This document shows, piece by piece, positions 8,225 through 16,068 of a stretch of DNA of 64,000 bases. The position numbers were made by a program, and so were the translations under genes. The notes under the pieces are model-generated. The model had not been told where the DNA came from and ran no database searches. It saw nothing but the letters and a program-made list of their open reading frames with translations. The first letter of the stretch is position 1. The number at the start of each line of letters is the position of its first letter. Source of the stretch: Bradyrhizobium diazoefficiens (lineage in GTDB: Bacteria; Pseudomonadota; Alphaproteobacteria; Rhizobiales; Xanthobacteraceae); contig NZ_CP067101.1 of the NCBI RefSeq assembly GCF_016616425.1, positions 4,960,001 to 5,024,000 of the forward strand, in the 5' to 3' direction.

Positions 8225-8682
8225 ACGCCGACCGCATCAAAGCGCTGTCCGGGCAGCAGCATGAAGCGCACGAGATTGCCGAGCGCATCGGTAAGTGCCA
8301 GGATTTTGGTGGTCATTCCGCCTTTCGAGCGGCCGATGGCCTGGTTTTGCGTCCCCCTTTTGCCCCCCTGTCCATGGCGGTGAACCTTGACGATAGTGGC
8401 ATCGACCATAACGTACTCCATGTCCGGCTCGTCTGAGACCGCATCAAACATGCGTTTCCAGACGCCCGCCTTCGCCCAGTCGCGAAAGCGCGTGTACGTG
8501 GTTATCCAGTTGCCGAAGGCGCGCGGCAGATCGCGCCACGGACTGCCCGTGCGGGCAATCCACAGCACGGCTTCGACGAACAGTCGGTTGTTCTTGCCGC
8601 TCCGGCCGGGATCGCCCGGCTTGCCAAGACAAAGCGGCTCCATCTTCGCCCATTGGGCGTCAGTCAAAACGAATCGGTCCAT
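8225..8682 (-). pseudogene. IS5-family transposase, 5' part only
   Basis: From an ATG at 8682 the frame encodes the N-terminal part of an IS5-family DDE transposase: VLTDAQWAKMEPLCLGK, RLFVEAVLWIARTGSPWRDLP, TYTRFRDWAKAGVW, VMVDATIVKVHRHGQGGK, and the family stretch KGGMTTKILALTDALGN with the first catalytic aspartate in the MVDAT segment. After GQRFDAVGV (about 8225) the transposase homology ends, and the frame continues into antisense DUF2130 sequence. The second half with the remaining catalytic residues is gone, so it cannot transpose on its own. Confidence 0.85.
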
Positions 8683-8736
8683 CCCAAGCTTGAATCACAA
8701 CCAAGCGAGGATGAGAATCCTGAATCCAAACAGACC
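8225..8736 (-). mobile_element. Truncated IS5-family insertion sequence
   Basis: The transposase-start end is preserved: on the minus strand the terminus reads GGTCTGTTTGGATTCAGG (8719-8736), preceded by CTAG at 8737-8740, a typical target of the IS427 subgroup. No partner inverted repeat is found at 8225, where the element joins the DUF2130 remnant directly. The right half was therefore lost by a deletion that also removed the rest of the DUF2130 gene. Confidence 0.72.
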
Positions 8737-8904
8737 CTAGTCCGAAGACCAGTCTAACATTCGGTGCGGCGAGCTGATGCTAGGTGCCGCCACTCGCGAG
8801 CCCTTTTCTCTCTAGCGCGGAAGTACTACGGCATGTGACACGCATGGAAGACAGGACAGCTTGGCGTCACGAATTGGACACTTGCGAAAGCCTTCTTTCG
8901 TTCA

Positions 8905-9029
8905 TACGACTGCATCCTGTCCGTGGCAGCGGCGACGCTTTGCTGATGTCGCCGCCGCTAATTATCAGCGAAAAGCAGATCGGCGACATTGTTGGCGCCA
9001 TCCATCGAGCGTTGAATACAGTCGACTGA
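8905..9029 (+). pseudogene. C-terminal scrap of a class III aminotransferase
   Basis: The frame ending at 9029 encodes VRGSGDALLMSPPLIISEK followed by QIGDIVGAIHRALN, the characteristic last 35-40 residues of PLP-dependent class III (omega) aminotransferases, whose usual form is D-x-x-x-x-x-PPL(I/V)I-x-x-x-(E/Q)I-x-x-(I/L)V. Nothing upstream resembles the lysine-bearing catalytic core. It is a residue of a deleted gene lying just outside the CTAG end of the broken IS, so the deletion history here involved at least two genes. Confidence 0.68.
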
Positions 9030-9143
9030 CGATCTTCCCAAACCTGATGGCACCTCTCGATCGGCTGAGAGGTCGGCGAGGCGTCGTTGCGCTCGATCTT
9101 CGACAGCGGCGTCCGCGAGAAGTCCGTGTGCTCGGGCCAATTT

Positions 9144-9178
9144 GGCCATGGATGCTTGGCCATCCATGGCCTTTTTTT
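9144..9178 (+). terminator. Strong rho-independent terminator
   Basis: A perfect 11-bp stem (GGCCATGGATG at 9144-9154 pairing with 9161-9171) with a 6-nt loop is followed by seven T residues (9172-9178). It lies 115 bp after the aminotransferase scrap and probably ended that lost gene's transcript. The rest of 9030-9445 shows no coding signal apart from the ribosome-binding site of the next gene. Confidence 0.85.
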
Positions 9179-9445
9179 CAAACTTAAAAAGCCATCTTGA
9201 CCCCGTCGGCTTGTTCGACCATCATGTCTCTCAGCTCCCAAATAGGCAGCACGCCCACCAGACGGTGACCATCTGGTTCGCTGCAACAAAGCAGTGGAAA
9301 ACTTTTTGTGCGCGTGCCGCCCAAATGTTGACAGCACCTGAAGCGCTCAGGGTTCGTCAACGAATTTTACGCATCAGAGCGATTTGCCGGACAGCAGTGG
9401 ACCCTGCGATGATCGAGCCCGTGCCAAAGTCGGCAGGAGGACGGG

Positions 9446-10582
9446 TTGGATCAGCATTCGATCAGCGAGAATAGTGAGCCTGGGGAGAACCCGCAGCACG
9501 CGCCGGAGCAGGCGGCGGCTCCCAACATTGCTGCCCTCCCCCTGCCCTTCGCTTTTCCTAGGTTGAGGCACGTTCATCGCCTTGACGAGGAACACGAGAG
9601 CCCGCGGGGTCCTGGCGACCTTGCGCCGTTCATTCAACAAATCGACGCCTCGAATGATTCTTCTGAGGCTCTGCGAACGCCGTTGCCTCCCAACCCTTTT
9701 GAGCTCGGCGCCGCGAACAACACCACGCTCGACGTCTTCCGGCATGTGCCTATGGCTGAAATCGCAATACGGAACCGACTGCGTGGCGTGGTCGAGGCCT
9801 CGGTCTCGAAATTGATGGATTCGATCGCCGAACGCGGCCTTATCCATCCGCTCGTCGTCCGGCCGGACCCGACCGACGCAGACAAGTTTGTACTCGTTAG
9901 CGGGTTGCAGCGGATCAACGCGGCGAAGAATCTCGGAAACCACGAGATACTTTGCCGGGTGGTTGCTCTCGACGAGTCCAATGCGGAGTTGTGGGAGGTC
10001 GACGAGAATCTGGCGAGGGCGACCCTTAGCCCTGCCGACGAAGCTCGATTCATGGCCCGCCGCCGCGAGATATACGAACTGCGGCACGGGAAGGGCAACG
10101 GCCAGGCCAAAGGCGCGGCTGCCGCCAACGCGAGACGGGGACGGCGACACGCTGCCGCCATGTTGGCGCGAGCGTCGTTTTCGGAGAATACCGCCAATCA
10201 GACGGGGCGATCGCAGCGTACGATCCAGCGGGCGATCCAGCGAGCGGACCAAAACGGCTCCGCCACGCTGACGCGGGTCGCCGGGACAGCCCTCGATACC
10301 GGCGCCGAGCTCGACGCCCTGCCCCACCTCCCGCCCGCCACCCGGGCGCAGCTCATCGAACAGGCCGCGGCAGGCGCCAAGGTTTCTGCGGTGCAGGCAC
10401 GAAAGAAGATGCGTGAGCCAACCGCGGCGGAAGGTCTGGACGCGGCTGAGGCCTTGTCGGCGCCAGATTCAATTGAAGCCGAAAGCGACTTTTCGGGACT
10501 GTCAGCGCTGAAGGCGGCCTGGCTCGGTGCTTCGAATTCGGCCCGAGAGACCTTCCTCGACTGGATCGAGGGCTTCAAATGA
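9446..10582 (+). CDS. ParB N-terminal-domain protein of the island
   Basis: 378 residues. The TTG start has a strong AGGAGG 5 bp upstream (9435-9440). After a low-complexity N-terminus (about 1-95), a ParB/Srx-type domain is recognisable (about 97-205): VPMAEIAIRNRLRG, LMDSIAERGLIHPLVVRP, FVLVSGLQRINAAKNLG and WEVDENLARATLSPADEA. A basic stretch and an HTH-like segment (SENTANQTGRSQRTIQRAIQ) follow. ParB-like proteins bind centromere-like DNA or act as regulators. No parA is present in the window, so classical partition is doubtful. It overlaps the next gene by 4 bp (ATGA), so the two form an operon. It may act on the ACTAGT array at 13816, which is untested inference. Confidence 0.82.
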   Translation: MDQHSISENSEPGENPQHAPEQAAAPNIAALPLPFAFPRLRHVHRLDEEHESPRGPGDLAPFIQQIDASNDSSEALRTPLPPNPFELGAANNTTLDVFRHVPMAEIAIRNRLRGVVEASVSKLMDSIAERGLIHPLVVRPDPTDADKFVLVSGLQRINAAKNLGNHEILCRVVALDESNAELWEVDENLARATLSPADEARFMARRREIYELRHGKGNGQAKGAAAANARRGRRHAAAMLARASFSENTANQTGRSQRTIQRAIQRADQNGSATLTRVAGTALDTGAELDALPHLPPATRAQLIEQAAAGAKVSAVQARKKMREPTAAEGLDAAEALSAPDSIEAESDFSGLSALKAAWLGASNSARETFLDWIEGFK

Positions 10583-11304
10583 GCGTTCGTGCAACGACTT
10601 GGGCCTGGAACAGGAAAATCTCCTCCACTGAGAAGCTGGTGCTGTTGGAGCTCTCCGACCGCGTCAACGACAAACGCGGCGACGATGCCTGCTGGCCCGA
10701 ACAGGAGACGATCGCCCAGCGGACAGGCTTCACCTCACGGACGGTGAATTCCGCGCTCAAGGCTTTGGAGACGAAAGGGCTCATCAAACGTCAACGGCGG
10801 ATGATTAACGGCAGGCGCACCTCCGACCGGATTACCGTCCTGATCAAGCAGCTTGAGGTGAATTCTCCTGCGGCACAGGCACCCGATCCCGATCCGTGCC
10901 CCGCGGAGCAACCTGAAGTTAATTCGGGTAGCAACCGGAAGGAAATTCCGGAAGATACCGGAACGACGTTCAGGGTAATCGGAAAGGATAAACCGACAAG
11001 ACTGAAACAAGACAACCCGGCGGCCTTCTTCCCCGAGTTCTTCGAGCCCAACCGTCCCGATCTCGACGCGTGGAACTATGCAGGCCGCACCATAGTGGAG
11101 ATTTCGGCCCAACTCGGCACGGCTATCGATTGGGATTCACCTGGCATCCAAAACCTGTGGCCCGTCGTCGGATGGCTAAAGCGCCTGGGAGATCACAAGC
11201 TGACTTCTTGCCTGATTGAGGTCGGCGCGCGGGCCGTGGCGAGCAACACGACGATCCGGTCCTGGAAGTACTTCGAAGCTGAGATGTCAAAAGCTGGTGA
11301 TTAG
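10579..11304 (+). CDS. Winged-helix protein coupled to the ParB-like gene
   Basis: 241 residues. The N-terminal third is a winged HTH of the kind found in plasmid and phage replication proteins: SSTEKLVLLELSDRVND, CWPEQETIAQRTGFTSRTVN and ALKALETKGLIKRQRR. A polar linker (about 95-140) precedes a C-terminal domain with PVVGWLKRLGDHKLTSCLIE and TIRSWKYFEAEM, reminiscent of the tail of replication-initiator-like accessory proteins. The start codon overlaps the stop of the ParB-like gene, showing translational coupling. Function as a DNA-binding regulator or replication-related protein is inferred only from the fold and context; no catalytic motif is seen. Confidence 0.75.
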   Translation: MSVRATTWAWNRKISSTEKLVLLELSDRVNDKRGDDACWPEQETIAQRTGFTSRTVNSALKALETKGLIKRQRRMINGRRTSDRITVLIKQLEVNSPAAQAPDPDPCPAEQPEVNSGSNRKEIPEDTGTTFRVIGKDKPTRLKQDNPAAFFPEFFEPNRPDLDAWNYAGRTIVEISAQLGTAIDWDSPGIQNLWPVVGWLKRLGDHKLTSCLIEVGARAVASNTTIRSWKYFEAEMSKAGD

Positions 11305-11342
11305 GTCATAGTCCCGATCCGGCTATCGCGTCTTCGCAGCGG

Positions 11343-11876
11343 ATGCGTATCCTGAGCCGCGGCCAGTTTCACAGGGGCAGCTCGGATGATCGACGCCACC
11401 AAGGGCCGACGGCGATCACCGGCGCGCCACTATCGAACGTAGGACTGATCCGCGCTATCGAGCCGCCGATCGACAGCCACACCCGGGCCCGGCGCACCGT
11501 TCCCTTGGTCGGCTCCACGGTGACGGCTGGCCTACCGTCGCCCGCTGACGAACATCTCGACCGCGCCCTTGATTTCAACGAATTGCTTGTACAGAACCCG
11601 GCGGCCACCTTCGCCGTCCGGGTAGCCGGCGATAGCATGATTGGCGCTGGCATCTTCACGGATGACATCGCCATCGTTGACCGGTCCCGCAGCCCGGTCG
11701 ATTGCTGCATTGTACTCGCGCTTGTGGACGGCGATTTCACTCTGAAGCGCTATCGCCGCCGTGCAGGCAAGATTTGGCTCCAGGCGGAGAACCCGTCCTA
11801 CAAGGACTTGCAGATCACAGATAGCGTTGCCTTCGAAGTCTGGGGTGTCGTGTCAAAATCCATCCGAATGCTCTGA
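11343..11876 (+). CDS. UmuD/LexA-like self-cleaving S24 peptidase
   Basis: 177 residues. From about residue 52 it matches UmuD: VPLVGSTVTAGLPSPADEHL with the Ala62-Gly63 cleavage site, ELLVQNPAATFAVRV, GDSM with the nucleophile S98, and VDGDFTLKRY with the general-base K135. UmuD normally pairs with UmuC to form the translesion polymerase Pol V after RecA-stimulated cleavage. No umuC follows; instead an exonuclease remnant begins at the stop codon. The first 50 residues do not resemble UmuD, and the start codon is uncertain because no good ribosome-binding site precedes 11343. It may still be functional as a stand-alone autoprotease. Confidence 0.85.
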   Translation: MRILSRGQFHRGSSDDRRHQGPTAITGAPLSNVGLIRAIEPPIDSHTRARRTVPLVGSTVTAGLPSPADEHLDRALDFNELLVQNPAATFAVRVAGDSMIGAGIFTDDIAIVDRSRSPVDCCIVLALVDGDFTLKRYRRRAGKIWLQAENPSYKDLQITDSVAFEVWGVVSKSIRML

Positions 11877-12180
11877 CAGCGAGACCACAGGTCTCGATAC
11901 CGTCCGCAATGAGGTCTTCGAACTGGCGACAATCAAGTTCACCCATTCGGCCGATGATTGGATTTTGGGAGCGACGATGTCATTCAGGCTCTGCAGTAGC
12001 CATCGCCTCCGATCACCCCGAGATCAAGGCCCTGACCCAGATCACCCATGAAATGGTTGTCCCCAAGCGATCGACCCGCTGGCGGTCGCCGTCGTCCGAC
12101 ACGAAGTAGCCGGATCATCATGCCGACCTGGAAGAATTCTGTCGTAGTCCCCGTAGCCCATTGCTCCGAAAAATGTAGGA
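11869..12180 (+). pseudogene. DnaQ-like 3'-5' exonuclease remnant
   Basis: The frame immediately at the UmuD stop encodes DSETTGLDTVRNEVFELATI with KF after it, the Exo I motif (D-x-E-T-T-G) of DEDD exonucleases. A frameshift near 11975 moves the homology to another frame (HPEIKALTQITHEMV, the conserved region after Exo I). A further shift near 12060 gives IDPLAVAVVRHEV. No uninterrupted frame connects these, and the later Exo motifs are not recognisable. The gene is dead. Position right behind the umuD-like gene suggests a former DNA-repair cassette. Confidence 0.7.
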
Positions 12181-12215
12181 GCAGCTTCTCAGCGCGCCCA
12201 CCGCGTGAGCTATGA

Positions 12216-12446
12216 TCACACGCGGCGGACGCGCAAGCCGACCGGCTTCGGACCTTCAAAAATGAACTCTAAGCCCCTCACCTCGAATGCTTCGCGTATT
12301 TTATCGAGCGTCCGCTCGGTCGCCCCTCGAAACCCGCCTTCAATGCGATAAATGGTCCGCACTTCGACGTTCGATGCGTCGGCGAGCTCTTGCTGCGAAA
12401 TATTCAACCAAGCCCGCGCAGCACGGATTTGTTCTACCGAGATCAT
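12216..12446 (-). CDS. Small XRE-family HTH regulator
   Basis: 76 residues consisting of one Cro/C1-type helix-turn-helix (about 3-60). The segments ARAWLNISQQELADASNVEV and RTIYRIEGGFRGATERTLDK carry the scaffold and recognition helices, followed by IREAFEVRGLEFIF and a basic tail. Such single-domain XRE proteins are common on islands as repressors of transfer or excision genes. The ORF is intact with an ATG at 12446. Its target is unknown; nearby candidates are its own promoter and the 12585 gene, which is divergent from it. Confidence 0.82.
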   Translation of the reverse strand: MISVEQIRAARAWLNISQQELADASNVEVRTIYRIEGGFRGATERTLDKIREAFEVRGLEFIFEGPKPVGLRVRRV

Positions 12447-12584
12447 ATCTTAAGACCTTGTTAAGGTTATTTTGTCGAATCACCTGACATCTCAGGCCCA
12501 CCATGAGAAGGATATTCCGACCACCAACGCAAGCCCTCGCGGGCGCTGCTACCGCGAGGAAGTCGTCAGCGAAAGAAAGTCGGT

Positions 12585-13193
12585 ATGAAGGACGTGAACA
12601 AGGCCCCTGGGCGCGACAGAAAGACTGCGCGCGGGATCCGCAGGGATGGCGGCAACCGCGCCAGTGAGCACGGCGCCGGAATGCCCCTTCCCTCTCTCGA
12701 AGATCAGGCGTGGAGATTCACAGCAGCTCCGACCTGGCCGTTCTCCCCGAATGACAGCACGCCGCTGACCTGGTGGCGCAGGTTGCCCGCGCATGTCCTT
12801 CGTGACCGGGAGCGCGCGCAAATCAGCGAGACGCTGCGTTACGTCGACGTGCTTCGTTCTGATGCCGAATTCCGGGCTGCCCTGAATGGTGACGCCGATG
12901 CCGCCATCGCGACGGCCCTGTCGATGATGCCGATTGACAGCATCGATTTTCACACCGACATCGCGATGACGGCATTGCTGCGCTGCGCGCTCGCTGGTCA
13001 GGCAGCCGCCGCGCTCGTCCTCGCACAGATCGTGGGGCTCACCGACGTGGGTCACGCCCTCTCGAGAGAACTCTCGGTGTCGTGGCTGGGGTGGGGCCTC
13101 CGCTACTCCACCGAACCCGAGAAATTCGGCGAGGCCGGCGCCGTGGTGTTGTCGGCGATCAAGGCTCACGAGAGCGGGACGAAGGAAGACTAG
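12585..13193 (+). CDS. Island protein of unknown function
   Basis: 202 residues, no family recognised. A basic, disordered N-terminus (1-35) leads to an aromatic-rich segment (LTWWRRLPAHVLRDRERAQI) and an alanine-rich helical core (residues about 90-200) with AALVLAQIVGLTDVGHAL and SVSWLGWGLRYSTEP. There is no signal peptide and no clear transmembrane helix. It is not the antisense shadow of a better gene: the minus-strand LacI remnant starts only beyond 13200. It is divergent from the XRE regulator with a 138-bp spacer. Real coding is likely from base composition and length, but unproven. Confidence 0.55.
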   Translation: MKDVNKAPGRDRKTARGIRRDGGNRASEHGAGMPLPSLEDQAWRFTAAPTWPFSPNDSTPLTWWRRLPAHVLRDRERAQISETLRYVDVLRSDAEFRAALNGDADAAIATALSMMPIDSIDFHTDIAMTALLRCALAGQAAAALVLAQIVGLTDVGHALSRELSVSWLGWGLRYSTEPEKFGEAGAVVLSAIKAHESGTKED

Positions 13194-13205
13194 CCGAGCA
13201 GTCCT

Positions 13206-13775
13206 ATCCGCTGTCACGCAAGAAAGGTCGAAGCCTAGGTCGACCTGACGCTCGCCGCCGCGATTGAGCGTCAGTGTTGCCGCGGTTCGGCCGATTGCGT
13301 CCCCATGGACGCCGATCGTGCTCATGGTCGGTGACAACAGCCGCCCGGACTCGAGATCGCCAATGCCGATCACGGCGACGGGCTGCTCTGATGCGCGCCC
13401 TTCGCGCAAGCGTCCCGCTTGACGCAAGCCAGCCATTAATCCGATCGCGTAAGCATCATTGGCCGTGAACCATCGACCCAGCAGTTTGGCGTGCGCCACC
13501 ATGATGCTCGTCGTATTCCGCTCGAGGATCAACCGGCGCGGTTCGGATAACCCCTCCGCCACCGCGTGGTCGCGAAAGCCATGCCAGCGGCGCGTCGCGC
13601 GCGGATCGGAGCCGCCGACGAAAGCGAGCTGCCGGCGTCCTTGCGCAACGAAATGCCGGTTCCCAATGTCTCGGCAATCGGAATGCGTGCGTTGCGCAGC
13701 AGGCGCGCGCCCTCCTCCGTCGCGACCGATCCGACCATGATGATCAGGTCCGCCGATTGATCGCAGCACCGACAT
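13206..13775 (-). pseudogene. LacI-family regulator remnant (effector-binding half)
   Basis: Two minus-strand frames carry LacI effector-domain sequence. One encodes ADLIIMVGSVATEEGARLLR and NARIPIAETLGT (about 13650-13755). The other encodes HFVAQGRRQLAFVGGSDPRA, FTANDAYAIGLMAGLRQAGR, PVAVIGIGDLESGRLLSPTM and GDAIGRTAATLTLNRGGE (about 13210-13660). The join lacks about 25 residues and changes frame. The N-terminal HTH and first lobe are absent. It resembles gluconate-type LacI regulators. It is nonfunctional, another deleted gene in the island. Confidence 0.72.
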
Positions 13776-13815
13776 TGATCGGGGTCCAAACCATGTTGGC
13801 TTGTTGGCCAGTCGG

Positions 13816-13919
13816 ACTAGTCGTACGACTAGGCGCAAGGTCAGATCTGGAGTGGACGACTAGTCCCGCGACTAGTCTTTCCGTTAGATCGGAGCAACGA
13901 GGACTAGTTCGCGACTAGT
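13816..13919. repeat. Array of three paired ACTAGT boxes
   Basis: Six copies of ACTAGT (one with a last-base mismatch) are arranged as three pairs: 13816/13828, 13859/13871 and 13903/13914. Half-sites within a pair are 11-12 bp apart (one helical turn), and the pairs repeat every 43 and 44 bp (about four turns). The first pair contains the perfect 16-bp palindrome CTAGTCGTACGACTAG (13817-13832); the second is CGACTAGTC twice with 12-bp spacing. A further perfect CGACTAGTCG is at 14774-14783 inside the 14070-14879 gene. The phasing looks like cooperative protein binding: operator, centromere-like site or iterons. From 13920 to 14069 nothing else is seen. Confidence 0.8.
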
Positions 13920-14069
13920 CGCAGTGAACGCTTGATTTGGCCAGTGACCTAAGCGTCGGCATGCAAGAGGCGGCGGCGCACCTGGCCGCCGCCGAGTTGA
14001 GCAATCTGGCGATTTGGAAGACTGTCGCCGACGCCGCTTCGAACGACGACGCCAGAGTCACGACGGCGG

Positions 14070-14879
14070 CTACGCTCGAGCGCCCAGAAGCCACCCAAGG
14101 AGGCGTCCCCGTAGCCCGCCGCGCTGACTGGCGCTCACAAAACGTAAAACGTCATCAGGTCGGCGAGAAGCCGCGACCATTGCAGCCTGGATGGTGTTCG
14201 GGTCGGCAACACCATCTTCTGCCTGCTCGAAGATGCTTTCGAAGGTCGAAACGAGGCCATCGCCAGCACCATTCCACTTGAGGACATTTTCGATCAGCGA
14301 TGGCCTCGTCGCAAGGACACTCGTGATGCGGATCAAATCCCCCGCCTTCGCCATCTCCACGATGCCGGAGATGTCGGCCCCCTGCTCCGAGAAAGTCTTA
14401 CAAAGCTGGATGGCTTCGGGCATCGTCACGTACATCTCGGGATCCGCTGCGATAGCGGTCAGCACCACCTCAATGATCTGCCTTGTCTTTTCGTCGGAGA
14501 CGAGCGAACGAACGATCGTATGGACGGCTGGATCCGCCTTGATCGCCTTCGCCAAGGCCTGAATGGTGCTCCTAACCTCCTCCATTACCTCGACGTTGCA
14601 TTGCTTGCGCTTGTTCTTGTCGCGCTGCTTTGCCTTGTTCTTGGCAGCGTTTGAACGCGGCGCTCTTCGGTCTGGCACGAAGGCGCTTATTTCCTTCAAC
14701 CCGATTCCCTTAGCAAGCTTCTTTACCGAAGCGATATCCTCGTGATCGTCGAAACTCGTCTGAGCCATTTCTTCGACTAGTCGTGAGACCAGCATCCCTG
14801 TACTGCCCGGATCTACCTTCGTCATCGTTATGCACGCGTTGTTGGCAGAGGATCGCGGAGCGTTACGTTCTAATTCCAC
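14070..14879 (-). CDS. Island protein of unknown function, helical
   Basis: Up to 269 residues, no family recognised. A polar N-terminus is followed by a lysine/asparagine-rich basic patch (about residues 72-95: SNAAKNKAKQRDKNKRKQ) and then a long series of amphipathic helices (EEVRSTIQALAKAIKADPAV, HTIVRSLVSDEKTRQIIEVV, LTAIAADPEMYVTMPEAIQL). It ends in a glycine/arginine tail. The first GTG (14879) lacks a good ribosome-binding site; the ATGs at 14825 or 14795 are alternatives. Lysine richness and lower GC than neighbours suggest foreign origin. A CGACTAGTCG palindrome identical to the core of the array at 13816 lies within its 5' part, so autoregulation is conceivable. Confidence 0.6.
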   Translation of the reverse strand: MELERNAPRSSANNACITMTKVDPGSTGMLVSRLVEEMAQTSFDDHEDIASVKKLAKGIGLKEISAFVPDRRAPRSNAAKNKAKQRDKNKRKQCNVEVMEEVRSTIQALAKAIKADPAVHTIVRSLVSDEKTRQIIEVVLTAIAADPEMYVTMPEAIQLCKTFSEQGADISGIVEMAKAGDLIRITSVLATRPSLIENVLKWNGAGDGLVSTFESIFEQAEDGVADPNTIQAAMVAASRRPDDVLRFVSASQRGGLRGRLLGWLLGARA

Positions 14880-14909
14880 CAGGAGAAGAGCTATCCTCCT
14901 GGACGCCCG

Positions 14910-15224
14910 CTACTTCTCAATCGTCTTGATCGCGAAGCGCACGTCCCCGACGAGGCGGGTACGGCTGCCAGTCCAGATCTCGGCGTAGAAGATGATCGCT
15001 CCGTCGAAGGTGCGACCGTCCCGGCGAACAATCGCCTCCGCGGTCCTCCCCCAGCCTTTGCGCGCGATGCGCTGGGCCGCCACGTGCCCGGCTGCGCCGA
15101 CATCGGTGACAAGGCAGCCGCCGTGGATATAGCCCTCGGCAATCACTCTGATCGAGCGATCAGGCTTGAATCGATTACAGATGCCGTTGGGCTCGACGAC
15201 TGAGTAGGCTTGATAAACTCGCAC
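14910..15224 (-). CDS. Small island protein of unknown function
   Basis: 104 residues. The GTG at 15224 is chosen because GGAGGT lies 5 bp upstream; the ATG at 15236 overlaps that ribosome-binding site. The sequence (VRVYQAYSVVEPNGICNRFK then VIAEGYIHGGCLVTDVGAAG, AIVRRDGRTFDGAIIFYAEI) looks like a compact alpha/beta or beta-rich domain without membrane segment. No family is recognised. It lies 30 bp upstream of the 14879 start on the same strand, so the two could be one transcript. Confidence 0.55.
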   Translation of the reverse strand: MRVYQAYSVVEPNGICNRFKPDRSIRVIAEGYIHGGCLVTDVGAAGHVAAQRIARKGWGRTAEAIVRRDGRTFDGAIIFYAEIWTGSRTRLVGDVRFAIKTIEK

Positions 15225-16068
15225 TATTACCTCCATGATTTTTCAAGCAGACAGCATTGGTCTGCGACCCGTGCAGAGCACGGACATGGAGTCGGGCTTA
15301 CCCGCGCAAATGCGCGGTAGGTCGGTTCACCCGCGTGATCGCGGAAAACCTGAGCGAGCTCAGGGTTGAACGCCACCTCGCAGCAAATGCGTCCGGTGGC
15401 GCAGCTTCGATATATGGACCCGCCATCCCGTTTGTCCAGCTGGACGGAAAATAGCGTTAACGAGAATTAAGATCTCTGAGCAACTCCTCATGAGAGGACG
15501 ACGCTGCTTCGGTCCCCGTCAGCCTACCTCCCGGCACGCACGAATCTTAGAGCGCCAAGACGTCCTCTGAAGCAAACACACACACAGAAGTCACTGATAC
15601 GGCTGACGCATGGAAAGCATGGCAGGCCAAAAGCAGGATGGATCGAGCATCTCAGAGGGAGCGATGCGCAATCTGCAATGCGCAGCCGCGTACTGCCCGG
15701 CCCGGCAGCGTCCGGCCGTCCCCGGCAGTGCGCGGCAAGCCACTGCAGCTCGCGGCGAGGCCCAATTTTTCGGAGTAACGGGGGAGTCCGATCAAATTGC
15801 ACGTAAGCTCAAGCAAACCGCGCGGCAGCATACCACGACGCTTGTCAGCCCGCTGGATCCGATGCTTTTGGCGATCTTCGGAATGCGGCCCTTTGCGTTC
15901 CTACGGTGGGTAAAAATGGAGTAGGCGCCGGGGTATTCGCCATTCGCGGCGCCGAGCAACCCAACCAGCACATCGCGGACGTCCGCCGTTTCGAGCAGCA
16001 GCTCGCATTTGAGGAAGCAGACTTCGACCGTACTGAGCCAGCTTCGGCAGTCGCAGGGCGAACTCATC
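15225..16068. other. Stretch without a supportable gene
   Basis: About 840 bp between the 104-residue gene and the second DUF2130 remnant. Short open frames exist on both strands (for example 15257-15454 and 15610-15924), but none has a ribosome-binding site or recognisable sequence. A short CA microsatellite is at about 15574-15586. The stretch immediately before 16068 may contain a further decayed N-terminus of DUF2130. I see no repeats or RNA structures that stand out. Confidence 0.5.

Noticed and set aside
12549..13838. A 429-codon minus-strand frame as one intact regulator
   Set aside because: Only its first two thirds carries LacI sequence, and that lacks the HTH and has a deletion and frame change; the rest is antisense to the 12585-13193 frame.
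13816..13919. The ACTAGT array as a CRISPR or transposon end
   Set aside because: The repeated unit is only 6-9 bp with short fixed spacing and palindromic symmetry; there are no 25-35 bp repeats, no cas genes and no transposase adjacent.
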